This document shows, in pieces, positions 1 to 11,900 of a stretch of 64,000 nucleotides of DNA. How positions within the stretch are numbered: the first letter of the stretch is position 1; every line of letters begins with the position of its first letter. The translations under genes and the position numbers were made by a program. Source of the stretch: Luzula sylvatica (Eukaryota > Streptophyta > Magnoliopsida > Poales > Juncaceae); assembly GCA_946800325.1 (NCBI GenBank), contig OX326957.1, positions 59,366,977-59,430,976 on the forward strand, given 5' to 3'. The notes beneath the pieces are model-generated. The model did not search any database, was not told the DNA's origin, and saw only the letters and a list, made by a program, of their open reading frames with translations.

Positions 1-3000
1 GCTTTGAGGAGTTCAAATAACGTGTTTTGAGATCATTTATATCATATCTTTTACTACATAACTTTTCACCAAATTTCACAAACACTAAGAAAGTTTGTTT
101 TTCGTTTCAAAACAAGATTTTAACGCTTTGAGGAGTTCAAATAACGTGTTTTGAGATCATTTGTATCGTATCTTTTACTACATAACTTTTCACCAAATTT
201 CACAAACACTAAGAAAGTTTGTTTTTCGATTCAAAACAAGATTTTAACGCTTTGAGGAGTTCAAATAACGTGTTTTGAGATCATTTATATCGTATCTTTT
301 ACTACATAACTTTTCACCAAATTTCACAAACACTAAGAAAGTTTGTTTTTCGTTTCAAAACAAGATTTTAACGCTTTGAGGAGTTCAAATAACGTGTTTT
401 GAGATCATTTGTATCGTATCTTTTACTACATACGTTTTCACCAAATTTCACAAACTCTAAGAAAGTTTGTTTTTCGATTCACAACAAGATTTTAACGCTT
501 TGAGGAGTTCAAATAACGTGTTTTGAGATCATTTGTATCGTATCTTTTACTACATAACTTTTCACCAAATTTCACAAACACTAAGAAAGTTTGTTTATCG
601 ATACAAAACAAGATTTTAACGCTTTGAGGAGTTCAAATAACGTGTTTTTAGATCATTTGTATCGTATCTTTTACTACACAACTTTTCACCAAATTTCACA
701 AACACTAAGAAAGTTTGTGTTTCGATTTCAAAACAAGATTTTGACGCTTTGAGGAGTTCAAATAACGTGTATTGAGATCATTTATATCGTATCTTTTACT
801 ACATAACTTTTCACCAAATTTCACAAACACTAAGAAAGTTTGTGTTTCGATTCAAAACAAGATTTTAACGCTTTCAGTAGTTCAAATAACGTGTTTTTAG
901 ATCATTTGTATCGTATCTTTTACTTCACAACTTTTTACCAAATTTCACAAACACTAAGAAAGTTTGTTTTTCGATTCAAAACAAGATTTCAACGCTTTGA
1001 GGAGTTCAAATAACGTGTTTTGAGAGCATTTGTATCGTATCTTTTACTACATAAGTTTTCACCAGATTTCACAAACTCTAAGAAAGTTTGTTTTTCGATT
1101 CAAAACAAGATTTTAACGCTTTGAGGATTTCAAATAACGTGTTTTTAGATCATTTGTATCGTATCTTTTACTACATAACTTTTCACCAAATTTCACAAAC
1201 ACTAAGAAAGTTTGTTTTTCGATTCAAAACAACATTTTAACGCTTTGAGGAGTTCAAATAACTTGTTTTGAGATCATTTGTATCGTATCTTTTACTACAT
1301 AACTTTTCACCAAATTTCAGAAACACTAAGAAAGTTTGTTTTTCGATTCAAAACAAGATTTTAACGCGTTCAGGAGTTCAAATAACGTGTTTTTAGATCA
1401 TTTGAATCGTATCTTTTACTACACAACTTTTCACCAAATTTCACAAACACTAAGAAAGTTTGTGTTTCATTTCAAAACAAGATTTTAACGCTTTGAGGAG
1501 TTCAAATAACGTGTTTTGAGATCATTTATATCGTATCTTTTACTACATAACTTTTCACCAAATTTCACAAACACTAAGAAAGTTTGTTTTTCGTTTCAAA
1601 ACAAGATTTTAACGCTTTGAGGAGTTCAAATAACGTGTTTTGAGATCATTTGTATCGTATCTTTTACTACATAACTTTTCACCAAATTTCACAAACACTA
1701 AGAAAGTTTGTTTTTCGATTCAAAACAAGATTTTAACGCTTTGAGGAGTTCAAATAACGTGTTTTGAGATCATTTGTATCGTATCTTTTACTACATAACT
1801 TTTCACCAAATTTCACAAACACTAAGAAAGTTTGTTTTTCGATTCAAAACAAGATTTTAACGCTTTCAGGAGTTCAAATAACGTGTTTTTAGATCATTTG
1901 AATCGTATCTTTTACTACACAACTTTTCACCAAATTTCACAAACACTAAGAAAGTTTGTTTTTCGATTCAAAACAAGATTTTAACGCTTTGAGGAGTTCA
2001 AATAACGTGTTTTGAGATCATTTGTATCGTATCTTTTACTACATAACTTTTCACCAAATTTCACAAACACTAAGAAAGTTTGTTTTTCGATTCACAACAA
2101 GATTTTAACGCTTTGAGGAGTTCAAAAAACGTGTTTTTAGATCATTTGTATCGTATCTTTTACTACACAACTTTTCACCAAATTTCACAAACAGTAAGAA
2201 AGTTTGTTTTTCGATTCAAAACAAGATTTTAACGCTTTGAGGAGTTCAAATAACGTGTTTTGAGATCATTTGTATCGTATCTTTTACTACATAAGTATTC
2301 ACCAGATTTCACAAACACCAAGAAAGTTTGTTTTTCGATTCAAAACAAGATTTTAACGCTTTGAGGAGTTCAAATAACGTGTTTTGAGATCATTTGTATC
2401 GTATCTTTTACTACATACCTTTTCACCAAATTTCACAAACACTAAGAAAGTTTGTTTTTCGATTCAAAACAACATTTTAACGCTTTGAGGAGTTCAAATA
2501 ACGTGTTTTTAGATCATTTGTATCGTATCGTTTACTACATAACTTGTCACCAAATTTCACAAACACTAAGAAAGTTTGTTTTTCGATATAAAACAACATT
2601 TTAACTCTTTGAGGAGTTAAAATAACGTGTTTTTAGATCATTTGTATCGTATCTTTTACTACATAACTTTTCACCAAATTTCACAAACACTAAGAAAGTT
2701 TGTTTTTCGATTCAAAACAACATTTTAACGCTTTGAGGAGTTCAAATAACGTGTTTTGAAATCATTTGTATCGTATCTTTTACTACATAACTTTTCACCA
2801 AATTTCACAAACACTAAGAAAGTTTGTTTTTCGATTCAAAAGAAGATTTTAACGTTTTGAGGAGTTCAAATAACGTGTTTTTAGATCATTTGTATCGTAT
2901 CTTTTCGTACATAACTTTTCACCAAATTTCACAAACACTAAGAAACTTTGTGTTTCGATTCAAAACAAGATTTTAACGCTTTGAGGAGTTCAAATAACGT

Positions 3001-3597
3001 GTTTTGAGATCATTTATATCGTATCTTTTACTACATAACTTTTCACCAAATTTCACAAACACTAAGAAAGTTTGTTTTTCGTTTCAAAACAAGATTTTAA
3101 CGCTTTGAGGAGTTCAAATAACGTGTTTTGAGATCATTTGTATCGTATCTTTTACTACATACGTTTTCACCAAATTTCACAAACTGTAAGAAAGTTTGTT
3201 TTTCGATTCACAACAAGATTTTAACGCTTTGAGGAGTTCAAATAACGTGTTTTGAGATCATTTGTATCGTATCTTTTACTACATAACTTTTCGCCAAATT
3301 TCACAAACACTAAGAAAGTTTGTTTTTCGATTCAAAACAACATTTTAACGCTTTGAGGAGTTCAAATAACTTGTTTTGAGATCATTTGTATCGTATCTTT
3401 TACTACATAACTTTTCACCAAATTTCAGAAACACTAAGAAAGTTTGTTTTTCGTTTCAAAACAAGATTTTAACGCGTTCAGGAGTTCAAATAACGTGTTT
3501 TTAGATCATTTGAATCGTATCTTTTACTACACAACTTTTCACCAAATTTCACAAACACTAAGAAAGTTTGTGTTTCATTTCAAAACAAGATTTTAAC
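1..3597 (+). repeat. Higher-order repeat, 29-monomer unit, copy 1
   Basis: Defined by the return of the same ordered series of monomer variants 3597 bp later. Length is 29 x 124 + 1; the extra base sits in one 125-bp monomer near 720-735, which reads CGATTTCAAAA instead of CGATTCAAAA. Private markers include TATATCATATC near 48, TTTTGACGC at about 740, TTTCGTACAT near 2905, GAAACTTTGTG near 2944 and TTTTCGCCAAA near 3290. The window cuts the array at 1, so the start is only a convenient phase, not a biological boundary. Confidence 0.9.
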
Positions 3598-6500
3598 GCT
3601 TTGAGGAGTTCAAATAACGTGTTTTGAGATCATTTATATCATATCTTTTACTACATAACTTTTCACCAAATTTCACAAACACTAAGAAAGTTTGTTTTTC
3701 GTTTCAAAACAAGATTTTAACGCTTTGAGGAGTTCAAATAACGTGTTTTGAGATCATTTGTATCGTATCTTTTACTACATAACTTTTCACCAAATTTCAC
3801 AAACACTAAGAAAGTTTGTTTTTCGATTCAAAACAAGATTTTAACGCTTTGAGGAGTTCAAATAACGTGTTTTGAGATCATTTATATCGTATCTTTTACT
3901 ACATAACTTTTCACCAAATTTCACAAACACTAAGAAAGTTTGTTTTTCGTTTCAAAACAAGATTTTAACGCTTTGAGGAGTTCAAATAACGTGTTTTGAG
4001 ATCATTTGTATCGTATCTTTTACTACATACGTTTTCACCAAATTTCACAAACTCTAAGAAAGTTTGTTTTTCGATTCACAACAAGATTTTAACGCTTTGA
4101 GGAGTTCAAATAACGTGTTTTGAGATCATTTGTATCGTATCTTTTACTACATAACTTTTCACCAAATTTCACAAACACTAAGAAAGTTTGTTTATCGATA
4201 CAAAACAAGATTTTAACGCTTTGAGGAGTTCAAATAACGTGTTTTTAGATCATTTGTATCGTATCTTTTACTACACAACTTTTCACCAAATTTCACAAAC
4301 ACTAAGAAAGTTTGTGTTTCGATTTCAAAACAAGATTTTGACGCTTTGAGGAGTTCAAATAACGTGTATTGAGATCATTTATATCGTATCTTTTACTACA
4401 TAACTTTTCACCAAATTTCACAAACACTAAGAAAGTTTGTGTTTCGATTCAAAACAAGATTTTAACGCTTTCAGTAGTTCAAATAACGTGTTTTTAGATC
4501 ATTTGTATCGTATCTTTTACTTCACAACTTTTTACCAAATTTCACAAACACTAAGAAAGTTTGTTTTTCGATTCAAAACAAGATTTCAACGCTTTGAGGA
4601 GTTCAAATAACGTGTTTTGAGAGCATTTGTATCGTATCTTTTACTACATAAGTTTTCACCAGATTTCACAAACTCTAAGAAAGTTTGTTTTTCGATTCAA
4701 AACAAGATTTTAACGCTTTGAGGATTTCAAATAACGTGTTTTTAGATCATTTGTATCGTATCTTTTACTACATAACTTTTCACCAAATTTCACAAACACT
4801 AAGAAAGTTTGTTTTTCGATTCAAAACAACATTTTAACGCTTTGAGGAGTTCAAATAACTTGTTTTGAGATCATTTGTATCGTATCTTTTACTACATAAC
4901 TTTTCACCAAATTTCAGAAACACTAAGAAAGTTTGTTTTTCGATTCAAAACAAGATTTTAACGCGTTCAGGAGTTCAAATAACGTGTTTTTAGATCATTT
5001 GAATCGTATCTTTTACTACACAACTTTTCACCAAATTTCACAAACACTAAGAAAGTTTGTGTTTCATTTCAAAACAAGATTTTAACGCTTTGAGGAGTTC
5101 AAATAACGTGTTTTGAGATCATTTATATCGTATCTTTTACTACATAACTTTTCACCAAATTTCACAAACACTAAGAAAGTTTGTTTTTCGTTTCAAAACA
5201 AGATTTTAACGCTTTGAGGAGTTCAAATAACGTGTTTTGAGATCATTTGTATCGTATCTTTTACTACATAACTTTTCACCAAATTTCACAAACACTAAGA
5301 AAGTTTGTTTTTCGATTCAAAACAAGATTTTAACGCTTTGAGGAGTTCAAATAACGTGTTTTGAGATCATTTGTATCGTATCTTTTACTACATAACTTTT
5401 CACCAAATTTCACAAACACTAAGAAAGTTTGTTTTTCGATTCAAAACAAGATTTTAACGCTTTCAGGAGTTCAAATAACGTGTTTTTAGATCATTTGAAT
5501 CGTATCTTTTACTACACAACTTTTCACCAAATTTCACAAACACTAAGAAAGTTTGTTTTTCGATTCAAAACAAGATTTTAACGCTTTGAGGAGTTCAAAT
5601 AACGTGTTTTGAGATCATTTGTATCGTATCTTTTACTACATAACTTTTCACCAAATTTCACAAACACTAAGAAAGTTTGTTTTTCGATTCACAACAAGAT
5701 TTTAACGCTTTGAGGAGTTCAAAAAACGTGTTTTTAGATCATTTGTATCGTATCTTTTACTACACAACTTTTCACCAAATTTCACAAACAGTAAGAAAGT
5801 TTGTTTTTCGATTCAAAACAAGATTTTAACGCTTTGAGGAGTTCAAATAACGTGTTTTGAGATCATTTGTATCGTATCTTTTACTACATAAGTATTCACC
5901 AGATTTCACAAACACCAAGAAAGTTTGTTTTTCGATTCAAAACAAGATTTTAACGCTTTGAGGAGTTCAAATAACGTGTTTTGAGATCATTTGTATCGTA
6001 TCTTTTACTACATACCTTTTCACCAAATTTCACAAACACTAAGAAAGTTTGTTTTTCGATTCAAAACAACATTTTAACGCTTTGAGGAGTTCAAATAACG
6101 TGTTTTTAGATCATTTGTATCGTATCGTTTACTACATAACTTGTCACCAAATTTCACAAACACTAAGAAAGTTTGTTTTTCGATATAAAACAACATTTTA
6201 ACTCTTTGAGGAGTTAAAATAACGTGTTTTTAGATCATTTGTATCGTATCTTTTACTACATAACTTTTCACCAAATTTCACAAACACTAAGAAAGTTTGT
6301 TTTTCGATTCAAAACAACATTTTAACGCTTTGAGGAGTTCAAATAACGTGTTTTGAAATCATTTGTATCGTATCTTTTACTACATAACTTTTCACCAAAT
6401 TTCACAAACACTAAGAAAGTTTGTTTTTCGATTCAAAAGAAGATTTTAACGTTTTGAGGAGTTCAAATAACGTGTTTTTAGATCATTTGTATCGTATCTT

Positions 6501-7194
6501 TTCGTACATAACTTTTCACCAAATTTCACAAACACTAAGAAACTTTGTGTTTCGATTCAAAACAAGATTTTAACGCTTTGAGGAGTTCAAATAACGTGTT
6601 TTGAGATCATTTATATCGTATCTTTTACTACATAACTTTTCACCAAATTTCACAAACACTAAGAAAGTTTGTTTTTCGTTTCAAAACAAGATTTTAACGC
6701 TTTGAGGAGTTCAAATAACGTGTTTTGAGATCATTTGTATCGTATCTTTTACTACATACGTTTTCACCAAATTTCACAAACTGTAAGAAAGTTTGTTTTT
6801 CGATTCACAACAAGATTTTAACGCTTTGAGGAGTTCAAATAACGTGTTTTGAGATCATTTGTATCGTATCTTTTACTACATAACTTTTCGCCAAATTTCA
6901 CAAACACTAAGAAAGTTTGTTTTTCGATTCAAAACAACATTTTAACGCTTTGAGGAGTTCAAATAACTTGTTTTGAGATCATTTGTATCGTATCTTTTAC
7001 TACATAACTTTTCACCAAATTTCAGAAACACTAAGAAAGTTTGTTTTTCGTTTCAAAACAAGATTTTAACGCGTTCAGGAGTTCAAATAACGTGTTTTTA
7101 GATCATTTGAATCGTATCTTTTACTACACAACTTTTCACCAAATTTCACAAACACTAAGAAAGTTTGTGTTTCATTTCAAAACAAGATTTTAAC
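3598..7194 (+). repeat. Higher-order repeat, 29-monomer unit, copy 2
   Basis: Repeats copy 1 at an offset of exactly 3597 bp. The TATATCATATC marker, TTTTGACGC (743 to 4340), CGTACAT and TTTTCGCCAAA all recur at that offset. I saw no difference from copy 1 at the markers I compared, so the two copies look almost identical, which fits recent homogenisation. A base-by-base alignment was not possible. Confidence 0.9.
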
Positions 7195-8935
7195 GCTTTG
7201 AGGAGTTCAAATAACGTGTTTTGAGATCATTTATATCGTATCTTTTACTACATAACTTTTCACCAAATTTCACAAACACTAAGAAAGTTTGTTTTTCGTT
7301 TCAAAACAAGATTTTAACGCTTTGAGGAGTTCAAATAACGTGTTTTGAGATCATTTGTATCGTATCTTTTACTACATAACTTTTCACCAAATTTCACAAA
7401 CACTAAGAAAGTTTGTTTTTCGATTCAAAACAAGATTTTAACGCTTTGAGGAGTTCAAATAACGTGTTTTGAGATCATTTATATCGTATCTTTTACTACA
7501 TAACTTTTCACCAAATTTCACAAACACTAAGAAAGTTTGTTTTTCGTTTCAAAACAAGATTTTAACGCTTTGAGGAGTTCAAATAACGTGTTTTGAGATC
7601 ATTTGTATCGTATCTTTTACTACATACGTTTTCACCAAATTTCACAAACTCTAAGAAAGTTTGTTTTTCGATTCACAACAAGATTTTAACGCTTTGAGGA
7701 GTTCAAATAACGTGTTTTGAGATCATTTGTATCGTATCTTTTACTACATAACTTTTCACCAAATTTCACAAACACTAAGAAAGTTTGTTTATCGATACAA
7801 AACAAGATTTTAACGCTTTGAGGAGTTCAAATAACGTGTTTTTAGATCATTTGTATCGTATCTTTTACTACACAACTTTTCACCAAATTTCACAAACACT
7901 AAGAAAGTTTGTGTTTCGATTTCAAAACAAGATTTTGACGCTTTGAGGAGTTCAAATAACGTGTATTGAGATCATTTATATCGTATCTTTTACTACATAA
8001 CTTTTCACCAAATTTCACAAACACTAAGAAAGTTTGTGTTTCGATTCAAAACAAGATTTTAACGCTTTCAGTAGTTCAAATAACGTGTTTTTAGATCATT
8101 TGTATCGTATCTTTTACTTCACAACTTTTTACCAAATTTCACAAACACTAAGAAAGTTTGTTTTTCGATTCAAAACAAGATTTCAACGCTTTGAGGAGTT
8201 CAAATAACGTGTTTTGAGAGCATTTGTATCGTATCTTTTACTACATAAGTTTTCACCAGATTTCACAAACTCTAAGAAAGTTTGTTTTTCGATTCAAAAC
8301 AAGATTTTAACGCTTTGAGGATTTCAAATAACGTGTTTTTAGATCATTTGTATCGTATCTTTTACTACATAACTTTTCACCAAATTTCACAAACACTAAG
8401 AAAGTTTGTTTTTCGATTCAAAACAACATTTTAACGCTTTGAGGAGTTCAAATAACTTGTTTTGAGATCATTTGTATCGTATCTTTTACTACATAACTTT
8501 TCACCAAATTTCAGAAACACTAAGAAAGTTTGTTTTTCGATTCAAAACAAGATTTTAACGCGTTCAGGAGTTCAAATAACGTGTTTTTAGATCATTTGAA
8601 TCGTATCTTTTACTACACAACTTTTCACCAAATTTCACAAACACTAAGAAAGTTTGTGTTTCATTTCAAAACAAGATTTTAACGCTTTGAGGAGTTCAAA
8701 TAACGTGTTTTGAGATCATTTATATCGTATCTTTTACTACATAACTTTTCACCAAATTTCACAAACACTAAGAAAGTTTGTTTTTCGTTTCAAAACAAGA
8801 TTTTAACGCTTTGAGGAGTTCAAATAACGTGTTTTGAGATCATTTGTATCATATCTTTTACTACATAACTTTTCACCAAATTTCACAAACACTAAGAAAG
8901 TTTGTTTTTCGATTCAAAACAAGATTTTAACGCTT
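7195..8935 (+). repeat. Partial 29-monomer unit, copy 3, then diverging
   Basis: Follows copy 1 for about 14 monomers (TTTTGACGC at 7937, again +3597). It then departs: three extra monomers appear, including one with GCTTTGTGG at 9056, before the GCTTTCAGG monomer at 9427 that corresponds to 1862 in copy 1. The first monomer reads TATATCGTATC where copies 1 and 2 read TATATCATATC. The next TTTTGACGC marker is at 11658, 3721 bp on (30 x 124 + 1), so the unit has changed length here. Confidence 0.8.
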
Positions 8936-11900
8936 TGAGGAGTTCAAATAACGTGTTTTGAGATCATTTGTATCGTATCTTTTACTACATAACTTTTCAC
9001 CAAATTTCACAAACACTAAGAAAGTTTGTTTTTCGATTCAAAACAAGATTTTAACGCTTTGTGGAGTTCAAATAACGTGTTTTGAGATCATTTGTATCGT
9101 ATCTTTTACTACATAACTTTTCACCAAATTTCACAAACACTAAGAAAGTTTGTTTTTCGATTCAAAACAAGATTTTAACGCTTTGAGGAGTTCAAATAAC
9201 GTGTTTTGAGATCATTTGTATCGTATCTTTTACTACATAAGTTTTCACCAGATTTCACAAACACTAAGAAAGTTTGTTTTTCGATTCAAAACAAGATTTT
9301 AACGCTTTGAGGAGTTCAAATAACGTGTTTTTAGATCATTTGTATTGTATCTTTTACTACATAACTTTTCACCAAATTTCACAAACACTAAGAAAGTTTG
9401 TTTTTCGATTCAAAACAAGATTTTAACGCTTTCAGGAGTTCAAATAACGTGTTTTTAGATCATTTGAATCGTATCTTTTACTACACAACTTTTCACCAAA
9501 TTTCACAAACACTAAGAAAGTTTGTTTTTCGATTCAAAACAAGATTTTAACGCTTTGAGGAGTTGAAATAACGTGTTTTGAGATCATTTGTATCGTATCT
9601 TTTACTACATAACTTTTCACCAAATTTCACAAACACTAAGAAAGTTTGTTTTTCGATTCACAACAAGATTTTAACGCTTTGAGGAGTTCAAAAAACGTGT
9701 TTTGAGATCATTTGTATCGTATCTTTTACTACACAACTTTTCACCAAATTTCACAAACACTAAGAAAGTTTGTTTTTCGATTCAAAACAAGATTTTAACG
9801 CTTTGAGGAGTTCAAATAACGTGTTTTGAGATCATTTGTATCGTATCTTTTACTACATAAGTATTCACCAGATTTCACAAACACTAAGAAAGTTTGTTTT
9901 TCGATTCAAAACAAGATTTTAACGCTTTGAGGAGTTCAAATAACGTGTTTTTAGATCATTTGTATCGTATCTTTTACTACATAACTTTTCACCAAATTTC
10001 AGAAACACTAAGAAAGTTTGTTTTTCGATTCAAAACAAGATTTTAACGCGTTCAGGAGTTCAAATAACGTGTTTTTAGATCATTTGAATCGTATCTTTTA
10101 CTACACAACTTTTCACCAAATTTCACAAACACTAAGAAAGTTTGTGTTTCATTTCAAAACAAGATTTTAACGCTTTGAGGAGTTCAAATAACGTGTTTTG
10201 AGATCATTTATATCGTATCTTTTACTACATAACTTTTCACCAAATTTCACAAACACTAAGAAAGTTTGTTTTTCGATTCAAAACAACATTTTAACGCTTT
10301 GAGGAGTTCAAATAACATGTTTTGAGATCATTTGTATCGTATCTTTTACTACATAACTTTTCACCAAATTTCAGAAACACTAATAAAGTTTGTTTTTCGA
10401 TTCAAAACAAGATTTTAACGCGTTCAGGAGTTCAAATAACGTGTTTTTAGATCATTTGAATCGTATCTTTTACTACACAACTTTTCACCAAATTTCACAA
10501 ACAATAAGAAAGTTTGTGTTTCATTTCAAAACAAGATTTTAACGCTTTGAGGAGTTCAAATAACGTGTTTTGAGATCATTTATATCGTATCTTTTACTAC
10601 ATAACTTTTCACCAAATTTCACAAACACTAAGAAAGTTTGTGTTTCATTCCAAAACAAGATTTTAACGCTTTGAGGAGTTCAAATAACGTGTTTTTAGAT
10701 CATTTGTATCGTATCTTTTACTACATAACTTTTCACCAAATTTCACAAACACTAAGAAAGTTTGTTTTTAGATTCAAAACAAGATTTTAACGCTTTGAGG
10801 AGTTCAAATAACGTGTTTTGAGATCATTTGTATCGTATCTTTTACTACATAACTTTTCACCAAATTTCACAAACACTAAGAAAGTTTGTTTTTCGATTCA
10901 CAACAAGATTTTAACGCTTTGAGGAGGTCAAAAAACGTGTTTTGAGATCATTTGTATCGTATCTTTTACTACACAACTTTTCACCAAATTTCACAAACAC
11001 TAAGAAAGTTTGTTTATCGATTCAAAACAAGATTTTAACGCTTTGAGGAGTTCAAATAACGTGTTTTGAGATCATTTGTATCGTATCTTTTACTACATAA
11101 TTTTTCACCAAATTTCACAAACACTAAGAAAGTTTGTTTTTCGATTCACAACAAGATTTTAACGCTTTGAGGAGTTCAAATAACGTGTTTTTAGATCATT
11201 TGTATCGTATCTTTTACTACATAAATTTTCACCAAATTTCACAAACACTAAGAAAGTTTGTGTTTCGATTCAAAACAAGATTTTAACGCTTTCAGTAGTT
11301 CAAATAACGTGTTTTTAGATCATTTGTATCGTATCTTTTACTACACAACTCTTTACCAAATTTCACAAACACTAAGAAAGTTTGTTTTTCGATTCAAAAC
11401 AAGATTTCAACGCTTTGAGGAGTTCAAATAACGTGTTTTGAGATCATTTGTATCGTATCTTTTACTACATAAGTTTTCACCAAATTTCACAAACACTAAG
11501 AAAGTTTGTTTTTTGATTCAACACAAGATTTTAACGCTTTGAGGAGTTCAAATATCGTGTTTTTAGATCATTTGTATCGTATCTTTTACTACACAACTTT
11601 TCACCAAATTTCACAAACACTAAGAAAGTTTGTGTTTCGATTTCAAAACAAGATTTTGACGCTTTGAGGAGTTCAAATAACGTGTATTGAGATCATTTAT
11701 ATCGTATCTTTTACTACATAACTTTTCACCAAATTTCACAAACACTAAGAAAGTTTGTGTTTCGATTCAAAACAAGATTTTAACGCTTTCAGTAGTTCAA
11801 ATAACGTGTTTTTAGATCATTTGTATCGTATCTTTTACTTCACAACTTTTTACCAAATTTCACAAACACTAAGAAAGTTTGTTTTTCGATTCAAAACAAG

